A stretch of 64,000 nucleotides of DNA, taken from NCBI GenBank assembly GCA_027490955.1, contig JAIXXB010000004.1, forward strand, positions 1-64,000. The letters run 5' to 3'. The DNA is from Rhodobacter sp. (GTDB lineage: Bacteria; Pseudomonadota; Alphaproteobacteria; Rhodobacterales; Rhodobacteraceae). Both the position numbers and the translations under genes were made by a program. The notes below the pieces were generated by a model, which saw only the letters and a list, made by a program, of their open reading frames with translations, was not told where the DNA came from and searched no databases. Within the stretch, counting starts at the first letter, position 1. Each line of letters opens with the position of its first letter. Positions 45,407 through 54,252 of the stretch are shown piece after piece.

Positions 45407-47668
45407 TTAACCCCGCCGTTTGCGCAGCACTTTTCGGGCGGTTTTTGCCGCCTTTACCGCCGCCGCGCTGGATTTGCGCCCACCCGATTTGCCCTTGGTG
45501 CTGCGCGGTTTTGCAAGGTTTGCCCCTTCGACATGCAGCAGATCCAAGATCAACCCACCCGTCAGCGGAGATGCTTCGGCAAGGCGAACAGTCACCCGCA
45601 GACCCGCCCCCAAAACCTGCCCCGACTCTGCGCCCACCAGCACCTGCGCATCGGGGTCGTAATGGAAAAACTCGCGCCCAATACTACGCACGGGAACCAG
45701 CCCATCGGCCCCCGTTTCATCCAGTTTCACAAAAAGACCAAAACGCTGCACCCCCGAAACGCGGCCCGAAAACTCGGCTCCCACGCGGTCGGCCAAAAAG
45801 GCGGCAAGATAGCGGTCAGATGTATCGCGTTCGGCCAGCATCGAACGGCGTTCCGTGTCGGAAATCTGTTTGGCCGTTTCTGCTAAGTTTTCGATATCCC
45901 AAGGGGTTAGCCCATCATCGCCCCAACCATGCGCGGCGATCAGCGCGCGGTGAACAATCAGGTCGGAATAGCGGCGGATGGGCGAGGTGAAATGCGCATA
46001 ATTGCGCAGTGCCAGCCCAAAATGCCCAAAGTTCTGCGGCGAATAATAGGCCTGCGTCATCGACCGCAGGGTGGTGATATTCATCAATTCATCAAAATCT
46101 GTGCCCGCCGCTTGGGCCAAAAGGCGGTTCAAATGCGCGGTTTGCAGCACCTGCCCCTTGGCCAAAACAAAGCCAGATGCCTGCGCCACTTCGCGCAAAG
46201 CGTCCAGCTTTTCGGGGCTGGGTTCTTCGTGGACGCGGAACAAAAGCGGGGATTTTTTGGTATTCAATTCCTCGGCAGCGGCGACATTGGCGGCGATCAT
46301 AAACTCTTCAATCAGCTTATGCGCATCAAAACGATCACGGAAAGACACCGAAGTGACGCGGCCCTCTTCGTCCAATATGATCTTGCGTTCAGGAAGCTCT
46401 AGGTCCAGCGGCTGACGAATTTCGCGCGCCACTTTCAGCGCCGCATAGGCCGCATAAAGCGGGCGTAGAACGCTGTCCAACAAAGGCAGGGTTTGCGCAT
46501 CGGGCGCGCCATCTATCGCGGCCTGCACCTGCCCATAATTCAGCGATGCGCGCGAGCGCATGAGACCGCGCACAAAGCGATGGCTTGTCTTTTGCCCAGA
46601 TGCACCAAAATGCATTTCCACGGCAAGACAGGCGCGATCCACCTCTTGATGCAGGCTGCACAAATCGCCTGACAGGGCATCGGGCAGCATGGGCACAACG
46701 CGGTCGGGGAAATAGGTGGAATTGCCGCGTTTGCGCGCCTCGCGGTCAAGCGGGCTGGCGGGGCGGACGTAATGGGCAACATCGGCGATGGCGACCCACA
46801 CGATATGCCCGCCCTGCCCGTCTGGCATGGCCAGCACAGCATCGTCGCGGTCGCGCGCATCAATCGGATCAATGGTCACCAAATCCAAATGGCGCAGATC
46901 GGTGCGGCGTTCCAGCGGAGCTGGCTGCGCTGCCTCTGCTTCTGCCAGCACGGCATCGGGGAAGGAATCGGGGATGCCATGTTGGTGAATGGCGATGAGG
47001 GAAACAGATTTTGCCGCCGAAGGATCCCCCAAAACAAGGGTGATGCGCGCCTGCGGCAGGCCAAGGCGACCGCCGTTTTTGCGCGCGCCAATCTGCTCGG
47101 CCTCGACCAATTCACCATCGCGCGCGCCGTTTAGATGCACCGATGGCACGGCCCATTCCTTTTCCGCGCCCTTATCGATGGGCATGATGCGGCCGCCTTC
47201 ATGGGTGGCACGGAATACACCGATTACCTTTAGCGCCGTGCCGCCCAGCGCGCGGATCAGGCGGGCGGTATGGGTGTAATCTTCGCCCGCTTCGGGTGTC
47301 AGCCGCGCCAGAATGCGCGCGCCTTCGGCCAAGGCAGGATCGCCCCTTTGCGGGCGCAGCAGGATGCGCGCCGTCGAGGCCAGATGCGCCTCTTCCAAAG
47401 GGCGCGCAAATAAATCGCCATTGCTATCAGGGGCTTGCACCATCAACACAGCCACGGGCGACAAATCAGGGCTGTCCACACGGGCCAGCGTACGCGCCTT
47501 GCGGGCGGGGATTTCGCCCTCTTCCTCTAGTTCCGCCAGCAGGCGTTTGAGCGTGATTTTACCAGCCCCACGAATGTTGAAAACTGTGGCAATGTCGCGC
47601 TTGGTCGCCTGATCGGGGTGATCGGTGATCCATTGGCGGATGTCGTCTTTGGAGGGAATATCACGCAT
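45407..47668 (-). CDS. rnr: Ribonuclease R
   Basis: A 753-residue 3'-5' exoribonuclease that degrades structured RNA. An N-terminal winged-helix/cold-shock region precedes the RNB domain with catalytic aspartates TIDPIDARDRDDAVL, followed by YFPDRVVPMLPDALSGDLCS, RVHEEPSPEKLD, HFTSPIRRYSDLIVHRAL and a C-terminal S1 domain (FSGRVSGVQRFGLFVKLDET). The tail is strongly basic (TKGKSGGRKSS...RKVLRKRRG), likely for RNA contact. It follows the GNAT gene by 12 bases. Confidence 0.96.
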   Translation of the reverse strand: MRDIPSKDDIRQWITDHPDQATKRDIATVFNIRGAGKITLKRLLAELEEEGEIPARKARTLARVDSPDLSPVAVLMVQAPDSNGDLFARPLEEAHLASTARILLRPQRGDPALAEGARILARLTPEAGEDYTHTARLIRALGGTALKVIGVFRATHEGGRIMPIDKGAEKEWAVPSVHLNGARDGELVEAEQIGARKNGGRLGLPQARITLVLGDPSAAKSVSLIAIHQHGIPDSFPDAVLAEAEAAQPAPLERRTDLRHLDLVTIDPIDARDRDDAVLAMPDGQGGHIVWVAIADVAHYVRPASPLDREARKRGNSTYFPDRVVPMLPDALSGDLCSLHQEVDRACLAVEMHFGASGQKTSHRFVRGLMRSRASLNYGQVQAAIDGAPDAQTLPLLDSVLRPLYAAYAALKVAREIRQPLDLELPERKIILDEEGRVTSVSFRDRFDAHKLIEEFMIAANVAAAEELNTKKSPLLFRVHEEPSPEKLDALREVAQASGFVLAKGQVLQTAHLNRLLAQAAGTDFDELMNITTLRSMTQAYYSPQNFGHFGLALRNYAHFTSPIRRYSDLIVHRALIAAHGWGDDGLTPWDIENLAETAKQISDTERRSMLAERDTSDRYLAAFLADRVGAEFSGRVSGVQRFGLFVKLDETGADGLVPVRSIGREFFHYDPDAQVLVGAESGQVLGAGLRVTVRLAEASPLTGGLILDLLHVEGANLAKPRSTKGKSGGRKSSAAAVKAAKTARKVLRKRRG

Positions 47669-47680
47669 CCCAACCGCATA

Positions 47681-48109
47681 TCACGCGAGGGGGCGCAGCA
47701 AAAGCTGCATATCGCGGTGATCAATCCCAGCATCCAGATAGACGGGGCCATGGGCGGTAAAGCCAAGGTTTTCATAGAACGGCTGGGCAGAGATTTGCGC
47801 CGAAAGCTTGGCCTTGGCCAAACCCAAAGCGGTGAAATGCGCGATGGCCGCACGCGTCAGGGCCGCGCCCACGCCCTGCCCGCGCGCCGCCTTTAGCACA
47901 CAGACACGGCCAATTTTTCCCGTATCGCCCAGCGTCAGCAGCCGCGCCGATCCGACGGCGTGGCCATCGATATGGGCCAAAAGATGAACCGCAACATCAT
48001 CTAAATCGTCAAGCTCGTCCGCCTCGGGCACGCCTTGCTCTTGGATAAAGACAATGCGGCGCAGGGCGCGGCAGGTGGTGATATCGTTGGTTTGGGTGAC
48101 GGAAATCAC
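47681..48109 (-). CDS. GNAT family N-acetyltransferase (ElaA-like)
   Basis: A 142-residue acetyltransferase. [20 protein letters not shown] is the typical ElaA/YjcF-type N-terminal block and [20 protein letters not shown] is motif A for acetyl-CoA. The GTG start at 48109 overlaps the dapE stop by 4 bases (GTGA); a longer frame would lie wholly inside dapE. The substrate is unknown; coupling to dapE is probably operonic convenience. Confidence 0.88.
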   Translation of the reverse strand: MISVTQTNDITTCRALRRIVFIQEQGVPEADELDDLDDVAVHLLAHIDGHAVGSARLLTLGDTGKIGRVCVLKAARGQGVGAALTRAAIAHFTALGLAKAKLSAQISAQPFYENLGFTAHGPVYLDAGIDHRDMQLLLRPLA

Positions 48110-49260
48110 GCGAAATAATCCTGCAAAATACGGCGATAAATCGCCTTGAGCTGGTGGATTTGCGCAATTTCCACCCTTTCGTCCACTTGGTGCATGCTGC
48201 GGCCCACAAGGCCGAATTCGACCACAGGACAATGATCTTTGACAAAGCGCGCATCAGATGTGCCGCCCGAGGTGGAGGGCTGCGGCCTGCGCCCCAGTTC
48301 GGCCTGCACAGCGTTTGAAATCAGCGCTGAAAAATCGCCCAGCGGGGTAAGAAAACTTTCGCTCGAAATAGTGATATGCATATCCATTTGCACACCTGTC
48401 TGCGCCTGCACGGCGGCGGCATGGGCGCGCAGCCAGTCTGATACGCTGGCCCCCGTATGGGCATCGTTAAAGCGAATGTTCACAGTGGCACGGCCCTGCG
48501 CGGGAATGACATTGGTGGCGGGGTTACCGCAATCAATCGTGGTGATCGCAAGGGTCGAGGCATCAAAATGCTGCGTGCCCTGATCCAGCGGATCGGCTTC
48601 CAGCCGCGCCAGCAGCAAAACCAGCGCCGACATTGGGTTTTTCGCGCGGTCAGGATAGGCAGAATGGCCCTGCACGCCGCGCGCCGTAACATAGCAGGTC
48701 AGGCTGCCGCGCCGACCAATTTTCATCATCTCGCCCATGATATTTGGGCAAGTCGGCTCTCCCACCAAGCAATGGGTCATCCTCTCGCCTTGGCGGGCCA
48801 TATAGTCCAGCAGGGCGGGGGTTCCATCCACTGCCTTATCCTCTTCATCACCCGTGATGGCGATGATCACCGCACCATCGGGCGGGCTTTGGCGGACAAA
48901 ATCCACCGCCGCCGCGACAAAGGCCGCGACCCCTGATTTCATATCGGTTGCGCCGCGCCCATATAAAAACCCATCGACAATCTCTGCACCAAAGGGGTCA
49001 TGCGTCCATGCCTGCGCATCGCCAATGGGCACAACATCGGTATGTCCGTTAAATCCAAAAGATTTATTGGCCCCTTTCGCGCCCCAACGGGCGAATAGAT
49101 TTGGGGTATCGCCACGATCCACGCGGGTGCAGGTGAAACCCGCATCTTCCAAAATGCCCTGCAACAACTGCAACGCGCCGCCTTCGGCTGGGGTGACAGT
49201 GGGGCAACGCACCAAATCGGCGGTCAATTGCACGGGATCAAAAGGGGAAAGTTCTGGCAC
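48106..49260 (-). CDS. dapE: Succinyl-diaminopimelate desuccinylase
   Basis: A 384-residue M20 zinc hydrolase of the succinylase branch of lysine/diaminopimelate synthesis. Zinc ligands lie in [24 protein letters not shown] and [35 protein letters not shown] and [20 protein letters not shown] are DapE-specific. It leads the leftward operon with the GNAT gene, rnr, mltB-like and hrpB. Confidence 0.97.
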   Translation of the reverse strand: MPELSPFDPVQLTADLVRCPTVTPAEGGALQLLQGILEDAGFTCTRVDRGDTPNLFARWGAKGANKSFGFNGHTDVVPIGDAQAWTHDPFGAEIVDGFLYGRGATDMKSGVAAFVAAAVDFVRQSPPDGAVIIAITGDEEDKAVDGTPALLDYMARQGERMTHCLVGEPTCPNIMGEMMKIGRRGSLTCYVTARGVQGHSAYPDRAKNPMSALVLLLARLEADPLDQGTQHFDASTLAITTIDCGNPATNVIPAQGRATVNIRFNDAHTGASVSDWLRAHAAAVQAQTGVQMDMHITISSESFLTPLGDFSALISNAVQAELGRRPQPSTSGGTSDARFVKDHCPVVEFGLVGRSMHQVDERVEIAQIHQLKAIYRRILQDYFA

Positions 49261-49508
49261 ATCATCACCTTGGGCATCTCTTGCCAGACCTAGCGCGCCT
49301 GCGGCCTATAGGCAACACTGGCACGCGCCGTTACAATTATAGGGTGACATGGCAGGGGTGGCATGGCAATCTGCGGTTATAGAAACGATCCCAAACGGGG
49401 CGCAATCAGGCCGAGCAGTCTGATGACATATCCAACCCATGGCTTGCCCCTTCGGCACAAGCCTTTGGCTGCGCGTCACAGATTGGGGCAAAAGAACAGG
49501 CAAAGACT

Positions 49509-50591
49509 ATGTCCCAGCGTGCTGCGATTTCCATTGCCCAGATGGGTGCCTTGCCCCCCAAATCCGTGCTGCCCTTTGGCGCGCGCCCAAAACAAGATTG
49601 GCTGGCCCTTTCAGGCAAAGGGTTAGTTGACCCTTGGGCGAACCCATTTCAGCCGCTGCACAGCGGCGCATTTGTGGCCGAGTTGCGCCTGCCCTTGCCG
49701 CGCGGCAAGGTGCTGATCAATCTGCAAACAAATCAAGGCGTGCAGCGCAGTTTTGCGGTGTTTATTGGCCCCGAGGGGGAGTTATCGCTGCTGCACCGCG
49801 AGGGGGCAAAACTGCTGCGGGCAAGTTTGCCGACCATCCCTGCCAGCACCGCCGAGGTTGGCCGCCTGACCTATGTCTTTGACAGTGCAAAGGGAAATTG
49901 GTCCCTACAACTGACCAATCCAACAGGGGGCGCGCCACTGGCGGCGGCGCAGGGTATGGGGGCCATCGCCTTTGCCAATCGGGATGCAGAAGAGATTTGC
50001 AAAAAGGGCAATTTCGATACGGCGGTTTTGTGGTTTGGCTTTTCGCGCAGCGGTGACCTGCCGCGCGCTGCCCCATGGGTAGGCCTGCGCACCGTGATAG
50101 ACACCACGCTTGGGCCTGTTGCCGCTGGCAATCTGAGGGCGGGCGATATGGTGATGACCACCGATTGCGGCCCGCAGATGCTGCACGCCGTGCATGCCAT
50201 GGAATTGCCTGCGCGCGGTTCTTTCGCGCCAGTTTTGCTGCGCGCACCATTTTATGACCGACGCGGCGATGTGCTGGTGTCTGCCGATCAGCGCCTTGTG
50301 GTGGCAGGCAGTGCGGTGGAATATCTGTTTGGCACCGAGGCGGTTCTGGTGGCCGCGGGTGATGTAGTGGACGGGCGCACCGCATTGGCAGAAGATCGCC
50401 GCGCGGTGGTGTCGGGCGTCAGCCTTGATCTGGGCGGTGCGGCGCTGATTGGCGGCGCGGCAGAGGGCGATCTTGCCTTGGCCATGGGCGATTATACCCA
50501 AACTGCGAACGCGCCCCTGATGTGCCTGAACAGTTATGAAACAGTGGCACTGATGCGCATGTTGGGACGGATTGTGACCAAGGTGGCCTAA
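49509..50591 (+). CDS. Hint (Hedgehog/intein) domain-containing protein
   Basis: A 360-residue protein. The N-terminal ~190 residues form a beta-rich domain (VAELRLPLPRGKVLINLQTN, GNWSLQLTNPTGG). It is followed by a Hint_2-type domain from about residue 194: VIDTTLGPVAAGNLRAGDMV, then VLLRAPFYDRRGDVLVSADQ and RLVVAGSAVEYLFGTEAVLV. Hint domains self-cleave or splice through an N-terminal Cys/Ser; here the expected nucleophile place reads WVGLRT, so processing may be lost. Similar proteins are frequent in Rhodobacteraceae and unexplained. The ribosome site is weak. It converges with the glutamine-synthetase-like gene. Confidence 0.83.
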   Translation: MSQRAAISIAQMGALPPKSVLPFGARPKQDWLALSGKGLVDPWANPFQPLHSGAFVAELRLPLPRGKVLINLQTNQGVQRSFAVFIGPEGELSLLHREGAKLLRASLPTIPASTAEVGRLTYVFDSAKGNWSLQLTNPTGGAPLAAAQGMGAIAFANRDAEEICKKGNFDTAVLWFGFSRSGDLPRAAPWVGLRTVIDTTLGPVAAGNLRAGDMVMTTDCGPQMLHAVHAMELPARGSFAPVLLRAPFYDRRGDVLVSADQRLVVAGSAVEYLFGTEAVLVAAGDVVDGRTALAEDRRAVVSGVSLDLGGAALIGGAAEGDLALAMGDYTQTANAPLMCLNSYETVALMRMLGRIVTKVA

Positions 50592-51967
50592 ACGGTAAAG
50601 CCGTATAAATCCCATTCCGCCGCACTGACGGCCAGTGCCATTCGCTGCACTTCGGCCCGTTTGATGGCAACAAAGCCAGTATGCAGCGCATCGCCCAAAA
50701 TGCTGCGCGCAAAATCTGACGCGGCCAGCGCGTCAATTGCACCTTCCCAAGTACTTGGCAAAGCAGGGTTTTTTGGCGCATCATAGGCGCTGCCTGTCAC
50801 CGCTGGGCCAGGGTTCGCGCCCGCCTTTATCCCATCAAGAGCCGCGCCTAAGGTCACGGCGGCCACAAGATAGGGGTTGGCATCCACCCCCGCCACACGA
50901 TGTTCAAAATGCCGCGATTTGCCTGCACCTGCGGGCACGCGCAGGGCCACAGTGCGGTTTTCAATACCCCATGTGTCATTGGCTGGCGAATAGTTGACCG
51001 AGGCGAAGCGCCGCCAAGAATTCAAGAACGGGGCCAATAGCGCCATTGTATCGGGGATTGTGGCGCGAATGCCCGCAATCGCGTTCAGCATCAGGGGCGA
51101 CAGATCACCCGCAGCCGTATCGGCAAACAGATTAGCGCCTGCGCTATCTGCCAAAGACAGATGCAAATGCATACCAGACCCTGCCTGCGTGCCAAACGGC
51201 TTTGCCATAAAGCAGGCTTCCATCCCAAAGCGCCGCGCCGTGGCGCGCAAAAGACGCTTGGCAATCACCACATCATCGGCGGCGCGGGCAAGGTCGCGGT
51301 AGCGGATGGTCAATTCATATTGGCCCACCGAATATTCAGAAATCAGCGCCTCAAGCGGCAAATCCAGATGCTTTGCGCCTTCGTAAACGGCATCGAAAAA
51401 GGGCGACATTTCGTCTAATTCGTCCACCGACATGGTATTGGTGTTCAGGCTGCGCCGCCCCGTCAACGGATAGCGGGCGGGCTGCATCGCGCCATCTGCG
51501 CCGCGCTCGCGGTCAATCAGGTAAAACTCTACCTCTAGCGCGCCCATGGGCGCATAGCCCAGCGCGCGGGCGCGGTCGATTTGGCGAGTAAGCGCGTGGC
51601 GCGGCTCATGCGCAAAGCCCGTGCCATCTGAATTATACATCGAAATCAGCACTTGGCCGCGCCCTGTGGCGGGCATAAATCCAAGCGTGCCCGCAATGGG
51701 AAAACAGCGCAAATCACCGCCACCATCGGTAATGACCAACCCTGTTCCTGCCACATCATCGCCTGCCACATCTTGGGCGAACATCGATGCAGGAATGCCG
51801 CGCCCAGCCGCAAACAGGCTTTCCAATTCGTGCCGCCGAATGGATTTGCCCCGCCCAATGCCATGCGCATCGGTCAGCACGATATCAATCGCGGCGACAT
51901 CGGGATATTTGGCCAAAAACGCCTGCGCTTCGCTGATGGGGGCGGCGTTTGGGGGCAAGTGTGACAT
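50588..51967 (-). CDS. Glutamine synthetase family protein (PuuA-like gamma-glutamyl-amine synthetase)
   Basis: A 459-residue enzyme of the GS fold. The catalytic domain shows ALEVEFYLIDRERG, SEYSVGQYELTIRYRDLARA, AKPFGTQAGSGMHLHLSLAD and ENRTVALRVPAG, with FEHRVAGVDANPYLV replacing the strict GS-I pattern. It is most like gamma-glutamylputrescine synthetase/GlnT-type enzymes that ligate glutamate to amines. The amine is unknown; no puu-type neighbours are present. GAAAGGACACCCC gives the start at 51967. Confidence 0.9.
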   Translation of the reverse strand: MSHLPPNAAPISEAQAFLAKYPDVAAIDIVLTDAHGIGRGKSIRRHELESLFAAGRGIPASMFAQDVAGDDVAGTGLVITDGGGDLRCFPIAGTLGFMPATGRGQVLISMYNSDGTGFAHEPRHALTRQIDRARALGYAPMGALEVEFYLIDRERGADGAMQPARYPLTGRRSLNTNTMSVDELDEMSPFFDAVYEGAKHLDLPLEALISEYSVGQYELTIRYRDLARAADDVVIAKRLLRATARRFGMEACFMAKPFGTQAGSGMHLHLSLADSAGANLFADTAAGDLSPLMLNAIAGIRATIPDTMALLAPFLNSWRRFASVNYSPANDTWGIENRTVALRVPAGAGKSRHFEHRVAGVDANPYLVAAVTLGAALDGIKAGANPGPAVTGSAYDAPKNPALPSTWEGAIDALAASDFARSILGDALHTGFVAIKRAEVQRMALAVSAAEWDLYGFTV

Positions 51968-52094
51968 GGGGTGTCCTTTCCGTTGCACCCCAAAAAGCGC
52001 AATTTGATCCACGGCGCAAGTATTTCGCTGCATTGCATTTATTTGGCCGCTGTTTCGCGCTATGGTTGCACTGCGTTTAGGGATCAGAGCCGAA

Positions 52095-52388
52095 ATGAAA
52101 CACCTATGGATTATTCTGCTGCTTGCGGCCTGCGCCTCGCCTTCGCCCGAGTTTTTGGGCGCAAAGCGTATCGATACCCAAATGAATGGCCGCAGCTATA
52201 CTGTGTTTTTCACTGAAAAACGGGCACAGATCATTCGCCTTGGCTATGCTAGGCGGGGCGAGCACGCGGCCATACGCGCCGATATGATCGCGCTGATCCC
52301 GCAGGTGACGGGATGCAGGTTATCCGAATACAGTTTGCAAGGCGATTCGGGCGAAATGCGCGGATCAATCTTTTGCCCGAAGAAATAA
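52095..52388 (+). CDS. Small putative lipoprotein
   Basis: A 97-residue protein with signal MKHLWIILLLAACASPSPEF and lipobox LLAAC. The mature part includes RSYTVFFTEKRAQIIRLGYA and two Cys (GCRLSEY, IFCPKK) that may pair. Related small lipoproteins occur in Rhodobacteraceae. The ATG at 52095 gives a proper signal; the frame opens at 52062. It overlaps the convergent small membrane gene by 24 bases. Confidence 0.72.
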   Translation: MKHLWIILLLAACASPSPEFLGAKRIDTQMNGRSYTVFFTEKRAQIIRLGYARRGEHAAIRADMIALIPQVTGCRLSEYSLQGDSGEMRGSIFCPKK

Positions 52389-52547
52389 CTCATAGGCCGC
52401 ATAGGCCGCCAAGCCGCAAAACAGCAGGCCCCAAAAGGCGTTTTGCAGATAAAACTCAACCACGCCCCAAAAGGCAGGCAGGGCAACAGACACCACACGC
52501 ACCCAAGTTTTGCGAAAGAACGGATCGTTTCGATCAAGAAATTTCAT
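52365..52547 (-). CDS. Small conserved membrane protein
   Basis: A 60-residue protein, MKFLDRNDPFFRKTWVRVVS then two hydrophobic stretches (VALPAFWGVVEFYL, AFWGLLFCGLAAYAAYELFL). The N-terminal FLDRNDPFFR block recurs in Rhodobacteraceae relatives as I remember them. Its ATG overlaps the stop of the upstream gene (ATGA), which supports its being real. The function is unknown. Confidence 0.75.
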   Translation of the reverse strand: MKFLDRNDPFFRKTWVRVVSVALPAFWGVVEFYLQNAFWGLLFCGLAAYAAYELFLRAKD

Positions 52548-52885
52548 GATTTCGGCCCAGCTTTTGGATCATCAAAAAATGGCGTCATTTGCGCAATGAT
52601 GACCGAGTTTTCATCCAAGGCGCGCTGCATCAGGGCGCGTTCTTCGTCGTCGATATCATCGCCGTTTTCCAGCCGTTCTTCCAGCGTGCCATAGCCTGAC
52701 ACATCCAGCGGGGCCAGATCGGCCTGTTTTAGAATGGCCACAGTTTCGCGCACGGCCTCGGCCTCGTCCACACCGCTTGCATAGCACATCAGCGCAGCGC
52801 CTGTGGATTTGGGCGGTAAACCATCACCCTCTTTGCGGCCCACTTCCACGACCAGCGTGTAGACTTGTTGTTTACTTGTCGACAT
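52544..52885 (-). CDS. Conserved hypothetical cytosolic protein
   Basis: A 113-residue acidic protein starting MSTSKQQVYTLVVEVGRKEG; GAGGGATTGGCG before ATG 52885 fixes the start. Segments GAALMCYASGVDEAEAVRET and GYGTLEERLENGDDIDDEER look conserved. No known domain is recognised. It is coupled to the downstream 60-residue membrane protein and lies 31 bases after sbtB, so it may belong to the same transcript. Confidence 0.8.
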   Translation of the reverse strand: MSTSKQQVYTLVVEVGRKEGDGLPPKSTGAALMCYASGVDEAEAVRETVAILKQADLAPLDVSGYGTLEERLENGDDIDDEERALMQRALDENSVIIAQMTPFFDDPKAGPKS

Positions 52886-52916
52886 CGCCAATCCCTCAGT
52901 TGCGCGCGCGCAGGCG

Positions 52917-53225
52917 CTAAAACCGTTCGGCCCGCAGCACCTGTGCATCGGTGACCGATACCACACCGATATGGCGCTGCACCACGGCAAAAGCCGCGTC
53001 CAGCAAAGTGTCCAGCCGTTCGGGTTTGATGATGCAAACGACAGACACCATACCGCTGCGGCCCACCTGCCCTTCGCGCGACCATTGGCCAGACCGCCCC
53101 GAGCCGCCCAGCACGGGCAAAATGGTAAAGCCCGTCACGCCTGCCTCGGTCAAGGCTTCGGTCAGACGCGCCTCCATCGGGGCTTCGATGGTGATTTCAA
53201 CACGTTTGGCGGGATGCATTTGCAT
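52917..53225 (-). CDS. PII-like signalling protein, SbtB-type
   Basis: A 102-residue PII-fold protein. Core strands VEITIEAPMEARLTEALTEA and GMVSVVCIIKPERLDTLLDA flank a T-loop-like segment GGSGRSGQWSREGQVGRSG; the end is VVSVTDAQVLRAERF. SbtB proteins bind adenine nucleotides (including cAMP) and inhibit the bicarbonate transporter SbtA. The gene begins 3 bases after sbtA, with sbtA's last codons supplying GGAGG, a tight coupling consistent with SbtA control. The Cys-containing C-terminal loop of cyanobacterial SbtB is absent. Confidence 0.85.
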   Translation of the reverse strand: MQMHPAKRVEITIEAPMEARLTEALTEAGVTGFTILPVLGGSGRSGQWSREGQVGRSGMVSVVCIIKPERLDTLLDAAFAVVQRHIGVVSVTDAQVLRAERF

Positions 53226-53228
53226 AGG

Positions 53229-54203
53229 TCAGCCTCCGATCACAGCTAGGGCAACGGCGACATAGGTAGGAATGCCGATGATCAAGTTAAAGGGAAAAGT
53301 CACGCCCAGCGATAGGGTCAAATAAACGCTTGGGTTTGCTTCGGGCAAGGCCACGCGCATGGCGGCAGGTACGGCGATATAGCTGGCCGATGCTGCAAGT
53401 GTCATCAGCAGCGCCGCACCGCCCGCCGAAAGCCCAAGCAGCAATGCCCCGCCAAGGCCAAGCAGCGCACCAATGATGGGCATCAGCACGCCAAATGCCA
53501 GCGCGCCAAGCCCCAAGTTGCCCTTTGCCCCACGCATCCCACGCCCTGCGACCAGCCCCATGTCCAGCAAAAACAGGCACAGCACACCTTGAAAGGGCGA
53601 CACGATAAAGCTTTCGATCCGCACCATGCCGCCATCGCCCGTGAGAGCACCAATCAAGAAAGACCCCACCAGCAGCACGATAGATCCGTTCAGCAAAATC
53701 TCGTGCCACAGGCGCGCGTCCATCCGCGGCCCTGCGCCCGACCGCGCCACCAGCCATAGGGCAGATACAATGGCAGGTGCCTCCATCGCGGCGGCTACAG
53801 CCACCATATACCCTTCTGCCTCGATCCCACGGCCTGCCAAAACCGTGGTCGCAGTGACAAATGTCACAATCGAGATCGACCCGTAATGCGCCGACACCGC
53901 CGCTGCATCCAATGCCGAAAGCTGCGTTATCGCGCGCAGCAGCGCATAGGCGATAAAGGGCAAAGCAAAGGATAAAATCACCCCTACCAAAAGGCTCAGG
54001 CCAAGGCTGGCATCAAGACCATGGCTTGCCACCGAAACCCCGCCCTTAAAGCCAATGGCAAACAGCAGATACAGCGACATCGCCTTGGCCATCGCTTCGG
54101 GGACAGTCAGGTCAGACCGCGCCAGTGCTGCGGCAAGGCCCAGCGCAAAGCACAATATCATCGGGGTCATTAGGTTTTGCGCAGCAAGGGCGAAGAAATC
54201 CAT
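53229..54203 (-). CDS. sbtA: Sodium-dependent bicarbonate transporter family permease SbtA
   Basis: A 324-residue integral membrane protein with about ten helices in two inverted halves. Family stretches are NLMTPMILCFALGLAAALAR, AIGFKGGVSVA, SAHYGSISIVTFVTA (the conserved substrate-site GS(I/V)S region) and ASASYIAVPAAMRVALPEAN. SbtA imports bicarbonate with Na+. The gene sits between a beta-carbonic anhydrase and an SbtB-like PII gene, which makes a bicarbonate role likely. The ribosome site is AGAAAGTAAAG. Confidence 0.9.
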   Translation of the reverse strand: MDFFALAAQNLMTPMILCFALGLAAALARSDLTVPEAMAKAMSLYLLFAIGFKGGVSVASHGLDASLGLSLLVGVILSFALPFIAYALLRAITQLSALDAAAVSAHYGSISIVTFVTATTVLAGRGIEAEGYMVAVAAAMEAPAIVSALWLVARSGAGPRMDARLWHEILLNGSIVLLVGSFLIGALTGDGGMVRIESFIVSPFQGVLCLFLLDMGLVAGRGMRGAKGNLGLGALAFGVLMPIIGALLGLGGALLLGLSAGGAALLMTLAASASYIAVPAAMRVALPEANPSVYLTLSLGVTFPFNLIIGIPTYVAVALAVIGG

Positions 54204-54252
54204 GGTCTTTACTTTCTGGCCAAGGGTTAGATCGTCAGATGTGACTTATGGG

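Noticed and set aside
44157-45410. Long open frame antisense to the lytic transglycosylase (about 417 codons)
   Set aside because: The opposite strand encodes a clear transglycosylase with signal peptide and catalytic motifs; the antisense product has no recognisable domain.
49261-49508. A small gene in the gap before the Hint-domain gene
   Set aside because: Short frames here are Arg/Pro/Cys rich with no ribosome site or recognisable sequence.
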